Assembly: GCF_000266945.1 (NCBI RefSeq)
Contig: NC_018025.1
Location: forward strand, 434,001 to 498,000
Length of the DNA stretch: 64,000 nucleotides
Origin: Desulfomonile tiedjei DSM 6799
GTDB lineage: Bacteria; Desulfobacterota; Desulfomonilia; Desulfomonilales; Desulfomonilaceae
Direction: 5' to 3'
Under the pieces are notes generated by a model that saw only the letters and a program-made list of their open reading frames with translations, was not told where the DNA came from and did not search any database. Shown piece after piece: positions 1-8,217 of the stretch (position 1 is its first letter; each line of letters opens with the position of its first letter). Both the position numbers and the translations under genes were made by a program.

Positions 1-671
1 TAATCGGCAACATCCAGGAAGAGGACGGAAACATCCACGTCTCTTTTTTCAAGCAGCGGAGCGTCAGGGTTTTTTTCCACAATTCTCTGCACGGTTTCCG
101 GGACAAAGGTTCTGATGTGCCCCAGGATGCGTTCGACTGTGAGCTTCTCTCTTGCTATTTTGGAGTATTTCTTTGCATTTACGAGAATGTTTCCTGCCAA
201 TTCTATCAGGTCGGAAAGAAGCAGTTTGTCCCGATCCGTGAGAAAGGCGCCGGGTCTGGTGACAATGGTCAGGACAGCCACCGGCTCCTGCTCGTCATAG
301 ATCGGTATTGCAGCTTCACAGCAGGCCGGCAAATCGCATGAAAATGCGAACTGTCCCGGAACCGGATTACGTGAACTGAGTGCTTTGCTCACCATTTCTT
401 TGCCGCGTTGGCATGGTTGGCAATTCACCTGTTCCTTCCTCATCGTGCAGTGGAGCGGTCTGGTGTAGTCGATGGCATCTGTGTCGATCAATATAAGGCA
501 GGCCTCCTGGGCATGTGGGATAGTAACTTTTACTTCATCCCGAATTATCTCCAGAATATCCGCGATATTCAGGCAGGAGGTAACCTTCTTTGCTACGCGG
601 AAAAGATTTTCAAAACGGGCTTGATAAAGATCTGAAGGAATTGGTTCTATCGTGAGGCTGTTCTCTCTCAT
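1..671 (-). CDS. GAF domain-adenylate/guanylate cyclase protein (3' end outside window)
   Basis: The reading frame starts at ATG 671 behind an AAAGGA ribosome site and runs off the left edge. About 223 residues are visible. Residues 20-165 look like a GAF sensor domain, with a cysteine-rich stretch (CTMRKEQVNCQPCQRGKE) that could bind a metal, cluster or redox ligand. After a helical linker the protein enters VDVSVLFLDVADY at the window edge, the opening of a class III nucleotide cyclase catalytic domain with its first metal-binding Asp. It is therefore probably a cytoplasmic sensor making cAMP or cGMP. The catalytic domain is cut off, so substrate specificity and activity cannot be judged. 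It lies 222 nt downstream of the phosphatase-like gene on the same strand. Confidence 0.75.
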   Translation of the reverse strand, partial: MRENSLTIEPIPSDLYQARFENLFRVAKKVTSCLNIADILEIIRDEVKVTIPHAQEACLILIDTDAIDYTRPLHCTMRKEQVNCQPCQRGKEMVSKALSSRNPVPGQFAFSCDLPACCEAAIPIYDEQEPVAVLTIVTRPGAFLTDRDKLLLSDLIELAGNILVNAKKYSKIAREKLTVERILGHIRTFVPETVQRIVEKNPDAPLLEKRDVDVSVLFLDVAD

Positions 672-842
672 GGAATATCCTTTAGATGGTGGCCATCTCA
701 TCATCAATTGTGGTCAATAAGGAGTTTATAATTATGCGCCGCTTTTTCCGCAAGACCAGAATAGAACGTCTGCGAACAAAGTCTTTGACGTAAGTCAAAA
801 TCGAGTTGATTTCGTGGCCGGCAAATCCGTGGGAATCTTGTA

Positions 843-877
843 GAGCGCTCGCCTTTACGAAAAGCAAACGAGCGCCC
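843..877 (-). terminator. Hairpin after the IMPase-like gene
   Basis: GAGCGCTCG (843-851) pairs with CGAGCGCC (869-876), and a short CTTT/AAAG stem extends into the loop. It lies just 3' of the stop at 894 on the minus strand. No clear U-tract follows, so it is either a weak terminator or a processing/stability hairpin. Confidence 0.4.
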
Positions 878-893
878 GATCAGGAGAAGAATA

Positions 894-1703
894 CTATAAT
901 CTCTTAAAATACTTGGTAATTGAAGCTGCGGAACGTTTTGGCGCCGCAATGAGAGGTTCATCGATTCTCTTGCCGTCGAGAAACTCGCCCACATGGAACG
1001 GACGGCCGTCAAAATAGGTTATTTCCCCACCGGCTGCTTCAAGGATGATACTGCCTGCGGCAAGATCTCGGACATTCACGTTTTTTAGCAGGCAGGCATC
1101 GGCAGCACCCCTGGCAACATAAGCGAGATGGCCGGCAGAGGACCCGAAATTGCGAATCTTCCCCGGAAACGTGCTGGAAAAATCATTGTGAAACCTGGAA
1201 TAGACGAGAACGAGACTTTCATTATCGATACTGTCATTTTCGCGCACTCTGATGGGGCGGTCGTTGAGCAATGCTTCTCGCGCTGCATACGCGGAATACA
1301 GCTCGCCAGTCACCGGCAAATAGAGAAATCCCAGTACAGGCCAGAATTTCTCGAATAATGCCGCACTAATCCCCCATACGGGCATGCCAGCCTGAAACGA
1401 TGCTGCTCCATCAAGGCAATCGGCAATCCAGATGAATCGCGGACATTCCGGTTCCGCGATCTCTTCCTGAGAAAGTTCTCTCAGAAAAGCGTGGTCTTCA
1501 AAGCTTCCTTTAATTTTTGTAGATATCAGGTCCCAAGCAGTGTTTTCAGCTTCTGTCACCAGATCGTCATCGAACTTGAGCTGGTTGTTGCCCTTGCCGT
1601 ACATTTCCATGAGGAGAGAGCCGCTTTTTCGCAAAGTATTTTCCACGAACTCCTTGAGAGTCCAGAGTTCCCGTTCTGATAAAGATCTGTCTTCTTTTTC
1701 CAT
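894..1703 (-). CDS. Inositol monophosphatase family protein with altered active-site motif
   Basis: A 269-aa cytoplasmic protein of the IMPase/SuhB/CysQ fold, the usual length for the family. The metal-binding motif A, normally D-P-L/I-D-G-T, appears as WIADCLDGAASF, keeping both Asp (D95, D98) but replacing the catalytic Thr by Ala. Motif B, normally WDxAAG, is present as RDLAAG with its Asp. A glutamate after HAFLRE could serve as the third metal ligand. Such enzymes dephosphorylate inositol phosphates, fructose-1,6-bisphosphate or PAP. Loss of the Thr makes activity uncertain and the substrate cannot be assigned. The gene is divergent from the rpsP operon and upstream of the cyclase gene. 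Confidence 0.8.
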   Translation of the reverse strand: MEKEDRSLSERELWTLKEFVENTLRKSGSLLMEMYGKGNNQLKFDDDLVTEAENTAWDLISTKIKGSFEDHAFLRELSQEEIAEPECPRFIWIADCLDGAASFQAGMPVWGISAALFEKFWPVLGFLYLPVTGELYSAYAAREALLNDRPIRVRENDSIDNESLVLVYSRFHNDFSSTFPGKIRNFGSSAGHLAYVARGAADACLLKNVNVRDLAAGSIILEAAGGEITYFDGRPFHVGEFLDGKRIDEPLIAAPKRSAASITKYFKRL

Positions 1704-2114
1704 GATGACTCCATTCCAGTTATACTTACCCTCCAGGCCATTGACAGGAACATGTTGCCGAGAGGGAGTGTGACCCCTGAATCAGTCACAAGAGGGCAGT
1801 CAGTTACGGCTGAATGCCGCTGTCGATCGGATTTCGCTGCGTATGGCGCAGCTCATATGCATGCTACCATGAATCTTGTTGATTGCAATGAAATACACCG
1901 GTCTCTGAGCAACACTTTGCCGCATATCTCGTGTCGTTCAAAATCAAAGGCAATATTACATTTTCGCGGACTTGTACAGACTCGAATCGTGTTTTCGCGG
2001 ATCGTTGAATGGTTATCCGGTGAGTTAAATCTTCCTTGACAGATCGATCCACCTTCATTAATATTGTTCGATTATGACTTGAGGGTGCAAGCCCGTCGGA
2101 GGTTAATCCTTAGA
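1704..2114. other. Divergent intergenic region, IMPase-like gene / rpsP
   Basis: No credible gene is seen in these 411 nt. The right end carries the rpsP promoter at 2036-2064. The short ORFs here lack ribosome sites and resemble no family I know. Confidence 0.5.
2036..2064 (+). promoter_or_regulatory. Sigma-70-type promoter of the rpsP operon
   Basis: TTGACA at 2036-2041 and TAATAT at 2059-2064 are separated by 17 nt. The predicted transcript starts near 2071, giving a 5' leader of about 45 nt before rpsP. Confidence 0.75.
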
Positions 2115-2372
2115 ATGGCAGTAAGAATACGCCTGGCACGGTTCGGTGCCAAGAAAAAACCGTTCTACAGAGTTGTGGTTGCTGAATCTTTCTTCCCGCG
2201 GGACGGAAGGTTTCTCGATGTCGTAGGAACGTACGATCCCAGAGATAAAGAGAAAGGTCTGAACCTCAATCTCGAGTCAATTCACCAGTGGGTCAACCGC
2301 GGGGCCGAACTAACCGATACGGTTCGCAGAATTGTCAAAAAGGCTGAGACTTCTGTTAGAGCGGAACAGTAA
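2115..2372 (+). CDS. rpsP: 30S ribosomal protein S16
   Basis: An 85-aa protein opening MAVRIRLARFGAKKKPFYRV, the typical S16 signature. It binds 16S rRNA and helps assemble the central and 5' domains of the 30S subunit. The frame extends upstream to 2064, but the ATG at 2115 gives the family start and follows a GGAGG at about the right distance. It is the first gene of the conserved operon rpsP-khpA-rimM-trmD-rplS and sits behind a good promoter. Confidence 0.97.
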   Translation: MAVRIRLARFGAKKKPFYRVVVAESFFPRDGRFLDVVGTYDPRDKEKGLNLNLESIHQWVNRGAELTDTVRRIVKKAETSVRAEQ

Positions 2373-2423
2373 GGGGAGTAAAGCTCCTGTCCTCGATAAA
2401 TCGCGTTGGATGGGAGAAAGCTT

Positions 2424-2654
2424 ATGAAGGATCTCATCGAATATATAGCCAAAGCGCTCGTGGACAGTCCGGAAGAAGTGGCCGTCTCGGAAGTTGAAGG
2501 CGAAATGACGTCTGTTATTGAGCTGAAAGTGGCTAAAGGCGATCTTGGGAAAGTAATAGGAAAACAGGGCCGAACCGCACGTGCAATGCGGACAATTTTA
2601 AGCGCAGCCTCCACTAAAGGGAAAAAGCGTGCGGTCCTGGAGATCCTTGAATAA
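2424..2654 (+). CDS. khpA: KH-domain RNA-binding protein KhpA
   Basis: A 76-aa single KH-domain protein. The RNA-binding GxxG loop is seen as [15 protein letters not shown]. KhpA (YlqC) proteins bind RNA, often with KhpB/Jag, and affect ribosome function and cell envelope growth. The start at 2424 ([12 protein letters not shown]) matches the family and follows GGGAGAAAG; an in-frame ATG at 2406 is less likely. Its position between rpsP and rimM is the standard one. Confidence 0.93.
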   Translation: MKDLIEYIAKALVDSPEEVAVSEVEGEMTSVIELKVAKGDLGKVIGKQGRTARAMRTILSAASTKGKKRAVLEILE

Positions 2655-2679
2655 TAGCAGTTCCTGATTGTTACGCTCC

Positions 2680-3192
2680 ATGGCCCGAAGCAGACTCATT
2701 GTTATCGGCAAGGCTGTCAAAGTCTTTGGCATCAAAGGCGAAATCAAAGTCAGGCCGTATACGGAATCTTTGACATCTTTCGAGAATTCCGTTCGTCTCG
2801 TTTTCGACGAAACCGCGTATGAAGTGGCGGGCTTTCGCGTGCACAAAGGGGCAATACTGGTTCGCCTGCAAGGAATCGACACTCCTGAAAAAGCTCGGGA
2901 GCTTGTGGGGAAACTGGTTAAGACAAATGAGGAGAATCTGCCTGCAAAAGAAGAGGACGAGTATTACTGGTTCGAATTGCTCGGCATGCGGGTGGTGACC
3001 AAGGACGGACGGGAACTCGGAAAAATAAGCCAGATCACCCCGACCGGAGCAAACGACGTCCTCCATGTCGAAGGTGAATTCGGGGAAATCCTCCTGCCTA
3101 TGATAGACGATGTGGTGCTGGAGGTGGACACCGAAACCGAGACAATGACTGTGGACCCTCTGGAGGGGCTGATCCCAGATGTTGAACATTAA
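2680..3192 (+). CDS. rimM: 16S rRNA processing/maturation factor RimM
   Basis: A 170-aa protein that binds S19 and helps mature the 30S head. The N-terminal barrel begins [18 protein letters not shown]. The C-terminal PRC-barrel includes [17 protein letters not shown] and ends LEGLIPDV. The ATG at 2680 is preferred over an in-frame TTG at 2668. The 3' end overlaps the trmD start by 14 nt, which suggests translational coupling. Confidence 0.95.
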   Translation: MARSRLIVIGKAVKVFGIKGEIKVRPYTESLTSFENSVRLVFDETAYEVAGFRVHKGAILVRLQGIDTPEKARELVGKLVKTNEENLPAKEEDEYYWFELLGMRVVTKDGRELGKISQITPTGANDVLHVEGEFGEILLPMIDDVVLEVDTETETMTVDPLEGLIPDVEH

Positions 3193-4009
3193 GATCCTGA
3201 CCATTTTTCCCGGGATCTTCGATTCGTTTTTGGCTTACGGCAATCCGGCTCGCGCTATCGAAGCAGAGCTGATGACGGTCGAAGCCGTCGATCTTAGAGA
3301 ATTCACCGAAGATCGCCACCGCAGTACGGATGATTATCCCTATGGTGGCGGCACCGGGATGGTAATGAAGCCTGAACCGGTTGTCCGTGCGATACAGAGC
3401 GTTCGGAACAGTGTACCCGGGTCAAAGGTCATTCTCATGACGCCCCAGGGGAGACTTTTCGATCAATCGATCGCAGAGGAACTCGCCACCGGGACGAACT
3501 TGATTTTCGTCTGCGGTCGGTACGAAGGAATAGACGAGCGGATCAGGCACTTTGTCGATGATGAGATTTCCGTCGGAGACTACATTCTTTCAGGCGGCGA
3601 AACGGCCGCGATGGTGGTCATCGACGCCGTCATCAGGCTGGTTCCGGGCGTATTGGGACGGGACAGTCACATAGCAGGAGAATCCTTTTACGAAGGACTC
3701 CTGGAATATCCCCAGTACACGCGGCCTCGGGAATTCGAAGGTTTGAGTGTTCCCGATATTTTACTTGAAGGACACCACGAAAAAATACGCCGGTGGAGAA
3801 AAAAACAAGCCCTGGCCCGAACGCTTTTCAGGCGCCCTGACCTTCTGGACAGAGCTATTCGAGGAGCTGAAGAGGAAAAACTCCTGGAGGAGATCCGATC
3901 TGAACTTTGCACGGGCTTAATGGAGAAGAAAAATGGATATGCTGGAACAGATTCAGAAGGAACAGATGAGGTTGGACCTCCCGGAATTTCGGGCGGGGGA
4001 CACAGTTAA
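3179..4009 (+). CDS. trmD: tRNA (guanine37-N1)-methyltransferase TrmD
   Basis: This SPOUT-class enzyme methylates G37 of tRNAs using S-adenosylmethionine and so prevents +1 frameshifting. The trefoil-knot cofactor site is visible as [10 protein letters not shown] and [11 protein letters not shown]. The C-terminal tRNA-binding part carries [12 protein letters not shown] and the helical [20 protein letters not shown]. The start ATG at 3179 follows GGAGGGG inside the end of rimM. At 276 aa it is about 30 residues longer than usual. The extra tail, rich in Gly, Glu and Asp, overlaps the first 77 nt of rplS in another frame. Confidence 0.95.
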   Translation: MLNIKILTIFPGIFDSFLAYGNPARAIEAELMTVEAVDLREFTEDRHRSTDDYPYGGGTGMVMKPEPVVRAIQSVRNSVPGSKVILMTPQGRLFDQSIAEELATGTNLIFVCGRYEGIDERIRHFVDDEISVGDYILSGGETAAMVVIDAVIRLVPGVLGRDSHIAGESFYEGLLEYPQYTRPREFEGLSVPDILLEGHHEKIRRWRKKQALARTLFRRPDLLDRAIRGAEEEKLLEEIRSELCTGLMEKKNGYAGTDSEGTDEVGPPGISGGGHS

Positions 4010-4280
4010 GGTCCATGTTCGCATTGTCGAAGGAACTCGCGAGAGAATACAGATCTTCGAAGGCGTGGTAATCGGAACGAGCCACAAGGGAGCAGGCACG
4101 AGCTTTACCGTAAGAAAAGTCTCCTATGGGATCGGAGTGGAAAGAGTATTTCCCCTGCATTCCCCGATGTTGGACAAGATCGAAGTCGTGACGCGTGGGC
4201 GCGTGAGACGATCCAAGATCTATTACATCCGCAAACTCAGAGGCAAAGCCGCCCGTATCAAAGAACGCAGACTTTCTTAG
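3933..4280 (+). CDS. rplS: 50S ribosomal protein L19
   Basis: A 115-aa protein with the L19 hallmarks: [37 protein letters not shown] and a basic C-terminus ([13 protein letters not shown]). It sits at the 30S-50S interface. The ATG at 3933 follows GGAGAAGA; a second ATG at 3939 is also possible. It is the last gene of the operon, and its start lies inside the trmD reading frame. Confidence 0.96.
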   Translation: MDMLEQIQKEQMRLDLPEFRAGDTVKVHVRIVEGTRERIQIFEGVVIGTSHKGAGTSFTVRKVSYGIGVERVFPLHSPMLDKIEVVTRGRVRRSKIYYIRKLRGKAARIKERRLS

Positions 4281-4312
4281 CTCTTGTCAGAACTGCCAAT
4301 CCAAGTTTTCTT

Positions 4313-4348
4313 CGCGGAGGAAGATACCTAGAGCGCTATTCCTCCGCG
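4313..4348 (+). terminator. Hairpin after rplS
   Basis: CGCGGAGGA (4313-4321) pairs perfectly with TCCTCCGCG (4340-4348), 32 nt after the rplS stop. No strong U-tract follows. Likely terminates or protects the S16 operon mRNA. Confidence 0.55.
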
Positions 4349-4390
4349 TAGCCCAGCCTCTTGTTTTCAGCATGAATAGGGTTGATCGTA

Positions 4391-4577
4391 TATAGCGGTT
4401 ATCGAAAATCTTGACGGAATCCAATGCCTGCAATGAGAAGAATCAGTAGCGCCGGCGTCCCTGCCGGCGAGAACTTATTGATTTGTTTGGTGAATTGTTC
4501 GCCGGCACGGAGGCCGGCGCTACCAATTGCTGGGAACTGCTCTTCACAATCCGTGATTACTTTCGAGAATCGGTATA
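4391..4577. repeat. Element D, copy 1 (uninterrupted, 187 bp with TA ends)
   Basis: Terminal inverted repeats TATAGCGGTTATCGAAA and (reverse) TATACCGATTCTCGAAA bound a non-coding palindrome-rich core containing GCGCCGGCGTCCCTGCCGGC and GCCGGCACGGAGGCCGGCGC. The same 187-bp unit, inverted, lies at 40952-41138, and an intron-split copy at 33952-34889. It behaves like a MITE with a TA target. Confidence 0.85.
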
Positions 4578-4898
4578 ATAAGTCGTGGGGCTGCTTCAGG
4601 TCACCTCAGTCTTGTCCTTGTCACCCAATGAAGATTTTGCACCCGGTGGCTAGAGACAGTCTTTCTCCTCAGAAGGGTTGGATTCTTCATTCGGGGCATT
4701 GAATCCGACATCAGAGATGACTCACCACTGAATTGCAGTCAATTTGCTTGCCGCGGAGTAAGGTGGTCCCATCCTTATCGGCTAAAAGAAAGACCGCGAG
4801 CGATGCGGTTCCCGCTGGTCACCGCATCCTACGGGAACTTGCATGCAGCGGAACATTTGGCGAAGTCCTTACGTGGAGAATGGCTTCCCAAACAGTTT

Positions 4899-5585
4899 TC
4901 AATTCCTGCGTTCGTCTCCTACAATTCTGCCGTCTCGAATCATGATGCGTCGGTCGGTGACTGCTCCGACTTCCGGATCGTGTGTTACCAGAATAAAAGT
5001 AATCTGCTTCTGCTGATTGAGCCTGGAAAATACGGCCATGATTTCATTGCTGGTTCGAGTATCCAGATTTCCTGTCGGTTCGTCCGCGAGGATAATGTCA
5101 GGATTGTTCACGAGTGCCCGCGCAATGGCTACCCGTTGCTGCTGGCCTCCGGACAATTGCGATGGCAGATGGTTGGCTCTTTCCGTGAGTCCTACCAACT
5201 CGAGAGCCTGCATCGCAGAGTCTTTGCGTTCAGCCATCTTTACGCGGCCGTATATGAGCGGGAGCTCCACATTGTGCAGCGCGTCCATTCTCGGCAAGAG
5301 ATTGAACCCCTGAAAAACGAATCCGATCTTCCGATTTCGAAGATCGGCTCGTTCATCGAGGTTCAACGCGGATACATCGTCCCCGTCCAGGATGTATTGC
5401 CCGGACGTGGGAACATCGAGACATCCCAGAATATTCATGAGGGTGGACTTGCCCGATCCGGACGGCCCCATAATGGAAAGAAACTCGCCGGGTTCGATGG
5501 TCAGATCGATCTCAACGAGCGCAGGAACCTCCACAGTTCCGGCAACATAAATTTTCTCGAGATTTTCCATGCGAATCAGAGACAC
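4899..5585 (-). CDS. ABC transporter ATP-binding protein (MacB/LolD type)
   Basis: A 228-aa ATPase with Walker [11 protein letters not shown]-loop FQGFNLLP, signature LSGGQQQR, Walker [13 protein letters not shown] and the H-loop VTHDP. The sequence is of the MacB/LolD/FtsE type, which drives lipoprotein release, macrolide or peptide export through a separate FtsX-like permease. No permease is found nearby, so it is an orphan ATPase here. The start is GTG 5585 behind AGGA. It is the last gene of a minus-strand set with the response regulator and glycosyltransferase upstream. Confidence 0.9.
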   Translation of the reverse strand: MSLIRMENLEKIYVAGTVEVPALVEIDLTIEPGEFLSIMGPSGSGKSTLMNILGCLDVPTSGQYILDGDDVSALNLDERADLRNRKIGFVFQGFNLLPRMDALHNVELPLIYGRVKMAERKDSAMQALELVGLTERANHLPSQLSGGQQQRVAIARALVNNPDIILADEPTGNLDTRTSNEIMAVFSRLNQQKQITFILVTHDPEVGAVTDRRIMIRDGRIVGDERRN

Positions 5586-5713
5586 AGTATATCCTGGCGA
5601 AGAAATGCAATGCTCCCCTGTAGCATACTCTGGCGAATTGGTAGAAAAGCACTGATGCGGCGGTCATTTGTACTTGTATGTATGTGTTCCGATCTATCGA
5701 AAGGTTCCGAATG

Positions 5714-6082
5714 TTACTCCGCAGGAATCCGCGTTTCGAGAGCGACTTTGAGTTTTTCTTTCAGTTCCCGCAAATCCGAGCTCTTGACTACGTAATAATC
5801 TGCGGCAACGGCTTTTAGATCCACTTTGAAACTGGAATACGCCGAATTAAGGATTACCGGAAGATCATAGTGCTTCTTCCGGATTTGCTGGAGAAGATCC
5901 AATCCGTTGAAATCCTTCATTTTTATGTCGAGAATGATGCAGTCGGGGTTTTCCCGGTCAACGACAGACAACAGTTCCCGACCGTCAGGCAAGGTGATCA
6001 CATCGTATCCCTCGTCCTGCAGCTCCATGGAATAGAGCATTCGAATTCCTTCTTCATCATCGACAATCAATATTTTCGCCAT
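5714..6082 (-). CDS. Single-domain response regulator (CheY-like receiver)
   Basis: A 122-aa receiver domain without an output domain. It shows the acidic pair in ILIVDDEEG, the phospho-acceptor Asp in CIILDIKMKDFNG, a Ser in LNSAYSSF and the conserved Lys in VVKSSDLREL. The ATG at 6082 follows AGGACC; the longer upstream frame is not needed. It probably relays a phosphoryl signal from an unlinked histidine kinase to another protein. It lies 29 nt after the glycosyltransferase and 128 nt before the ABC ATPase, probably in one transcript. Confidence 0.9.
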   Translation of the reverse strand: MAKILIVDDEEGIRMLYSMELQDEGYDVITLPDGRELLSVVDRENPDCIILDIKMKDFNGLDLLQQIRKKHYDLPVILNSAYSSFKVDLKAVAADYYVVKSSDLRELKEKLKVALETRIPAE

Positions 6083-6111
6083 GACCGGTCCTTTTGCTCT
6101 GGTCTTTCTGC

Positions 6112-7326
6112 TCACGCAAACCAGCGTTCCAGGAGATAGGGCTTCGCCTTCTCGAATTGAAGACATTGGTCTTCAATATACTCTTCCACCTGTTGCGTAT
6201 TCATCGCTTGCGATTCAAGAACGAACGATAAAATTCTTCCATGAAATAATGGCTTTAGCGTCGAAATGAGTTCTTCGGGACCAAGCACCCGGTTCTTGTA
6301 CGCGACAGCGAAATCGAAGAGAATCTTTGCCCATAACCCGGTTGGAAACTCGAATCCTTCCGGAGACAGTTCAGTTACTTCCTCGAGTTTATGGATGTTT
6401 TCCGGGCTCAGGAGAATCTTATATTTGTCCCACTGTTCAAGGGTGCCGCTCTGGAATTTTTGTGAAAGAAGTCTCACATCCACATTCACTGGCGGCGGCA
6501 CCTCCACATCACCCACGCCAAAGCCGAAAACAGCAGTAGGACGGCTCCATTTGACGTCACGCCAGAAGGTTTCATACTTGCACATGAGTTCGAAAATTGT
6601 CGAAATCACGTTGGAAAAAAGCGTGTCGGAATCCTCCAGGATATCCTTGATTTTGTGAACCTTGGGACGTCCCATGAATGCCTGAACCACTGCAACATGA
6701 TTCCGGACGGATGTTGTGGTCATCCAGATGTCGATCCCGAAGGAGGAAATGGAATCACTCCAGGCATCCGTTTCCAGGAATATTTTCGCGAGCTCTCCCG
6801 AAAAACCGTAATCCCCTCCGATGGGCTGGCGGACGCGACGCCCGTATAGAGCCCTCGTCAAAGGATATGCAATACTGTTTGTTATAGGGCCGTCATACTT
6901 GTGGCGAACGTATAGCGGTGCAACAAACTGATACTGTTCGAAAAGCGGTTCCCCGAGATTGCGTATCCACAAAGGAGTTATGCTCCGCAGGTCCGCATCG
7001 ATGAGGACAACCGCCTGCGCGGACAGTTCCACGGCTTTTGCCAGCAGATTCCGGACATTATTGCCTTTGCCGGTAACTCCCTCTTCCGTGGAAATGTAGA
7101 TCTTGGGAGCGGTCGTCTCCGTGGTCATGAACGCTTGTCGAGTGTTATCCGGAGAGTGGTTATCGCAGTTTATGATGACTGCGGACTTATCTGAATAGTA
7201 CTTTTTCAGTCCTTTGTCGGCCTGCTGTGTAGGGTAAGAGATGGAAGACGCTTCGTTGTAAGATGGTATTCCCACAACGATGTCTGCTCGAGTAATACCA
7301 TCGGGATTGTCTTCAATAAACTTCAT
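6112..7326 (-). CDS. GT-A glycosyltransferase, glucosylglycerate-synthase-like
   Basis: A 404-aa protein that opens its catalytic domain with VVGIPSYNEASSI and has an UDP/GDP-sugar metal site VLIDADLRS, as in family 2-like GT-A enzymes. A helical C-terminal half follows. From memory the layout resembles glucosylglycerate synthases, which make the compatible solute glucosylglycerate from NDP-glucose and glycerate, but this cannot be proved by eye. The ATG at 7326 gives the natural start; the frame extends a further 68 codons without family resemblance. It is first in a likely operon with a response regulator and an ABC ATPase. Confidence 0.7.
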   Translation of the reverse strand: MKFIEDNPDGITRADIVVGIPSYNEASSISYPTQQADKGLKKYYSDKSAVIINCDNHSPDNTRQAFMTTETTAPKIYISTEEGVTGKGNNVRNLLAKAVELSAQAVVLIDADLRSITPLWIRNLGEPLFEQYQFVAPLYVRHKYDGPITNSIAYPLTRALYGRRVRQPIGGDYGFSGELAKIFLETDAWSDSISSFGIDIWMTTTSVRNHVAVVQAFMGRPKVHKIKDILEDSDTLFSNVISTIFELMCKYETFWRDVKWSRPTAVFGFGVGDVEVPPPVNVDVRLLSQKFQSGTLEQWDKYKILLSPENIHKLEEVTELSPEGFEFPTGLWAKILFDFAVAYKNRVLGPEELISTLKPLFHGRILSFVLESQAMNTQQVEEYIEDQCLQFEKAKPYLLERWFA

Positions 7327-7647
7327 TGAGTTTTCTCTGAAACTGAAGATTGATTTGCCGCTAACCGAGAGCCCAACCTTAGCACAACCAATGGGAGTTT
7401 TCAATTCACACGCTAAGCGAGAAAACCTGAATCTAAAGGCTTTTGGGGAAGGATACTCTCCAGCAGTGTGAGTCTCGTGGACATGGCCGAAAACTTCCGG
7501 TAAATTGTGAGCAAGCCAGACTCGGCCCAAGCTTTGTTATATGTTTCTGCATTCTATCAAAGAAGAAGATCGGCCAGTCCCGCCAACGCGGGATTATCGG
7601 AAGGTCCCCAATCATTCTTCTGATTATAGAATATTAATCGGTGTGAC
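7327..7647. other. Divergent intergenic region, glycosyltransferase / scpB
   Basis: This 321-nt region separates two divergent genes and must hold their promoters. No clear -35/-10 pair, hairpin or repeat element was recognised. Confidence 0.4.
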
Positions 7648-8217
7648 GTGGACAAAGAACATCTGAAGTCCATAATAGAAGGATTGATTTTTGCCCATTC
7701 AGAGCCTCTTAATCCGGAGTCTCTGGTGCGCGTCCTCGGGAATGTATCCGCAGATGCGGTGCAGCAGGTTCTGGACGAATTAGAGGAATATTACCGGGAG
7801 CGAGCGAGGGGCTTCTTGCTTGTCCGAGTTGGAGGTGGATACCAGTTCCGTTCGTTGCCGACCGTTGCCCCGTGGATACTGGAAATGAAGCGCGTGAAAC
7901 CCGCGAGGCTCAGCAAAGCCGCCCTGGAGACACTGTCGATCATCGCGTACAACCAACCGGTAACCAGGAGTCACATAGAGCAGATACGAGGGGTGGAAAG
8001 CTCTGCCATGGTCAGGAATCTCATGGAGCGAGAACTGGTAACGGTGGTGGGAAAGAAAGACGTTCCCGGCCGGCCGCTTCTTTATGGGACTTCCAAGCGA
8101 TTTCTGGAGGTATTCGGGCTTCCGGACCTTGCTTCCCTACCTTCTTTGCCGCAACTGGAAGAGCTGACCCAGGAAGACCTCACCGAAGGGGACAGGAGCG
8201 AAGAACCAGCCCCTTAG
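7648..8217 (+). CDS. scpB: Segregation and condensation protein ScpB
   Basis: A 189-aa kleisin-partner protein with two winged-helix domains. Diagnostic stretches are IIEGLIFAHSEPL near the start and LSKAALETLSIIAYNQPVTR in the second domain. With ScpA and SMC it forms the condensin that compacts and segregates the chromosome. Translation starts at GTG 7648. No scpA lies next to it, which is unusual because the two are often paired. The acidic C-terminal tail is variable in the family. Its stop overlaps the convergent propeller gene's stop by 4 nt. Confidence 0.95.
   Translation: MDKEHLKSIIEGLIFAHSEPLNPESLVRVLGNVSADAVQQVLDELEEYYRERARGFLLVRVGGGYQFRSLPTVAPWILEMKRVKPARLSKAALETLSIIAYNQPVTRSHIEQIRGVESSAMVRNLMERELVTVVGKKDVPGRPLLYGTSKRFLEVFGLPDLASLPSLPQLEELTQEDLTEGDRSEEPAP

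Noticed and set aside
704-1012. 102-aa minus-strand ORF over the end of the IMPase-like gene
   Set aside because: It overlaps a well-supported gene in another frame and has no ribosome site.
4440-4530. Possible CRISPR-like repeats from the GCCGGCGTCCCTGCCGGC units
   Set aside because: The units are dispersed, palindromic and inverted, not regularly spaced direct repeats; they are cores of MITE-like elements.
4803-5795. 330-aa plus-strand ORF
   Set aside because: It is antisense to the ABC ATPase, whose Walker and signature motifs are clear, and has no family resemblance itself.
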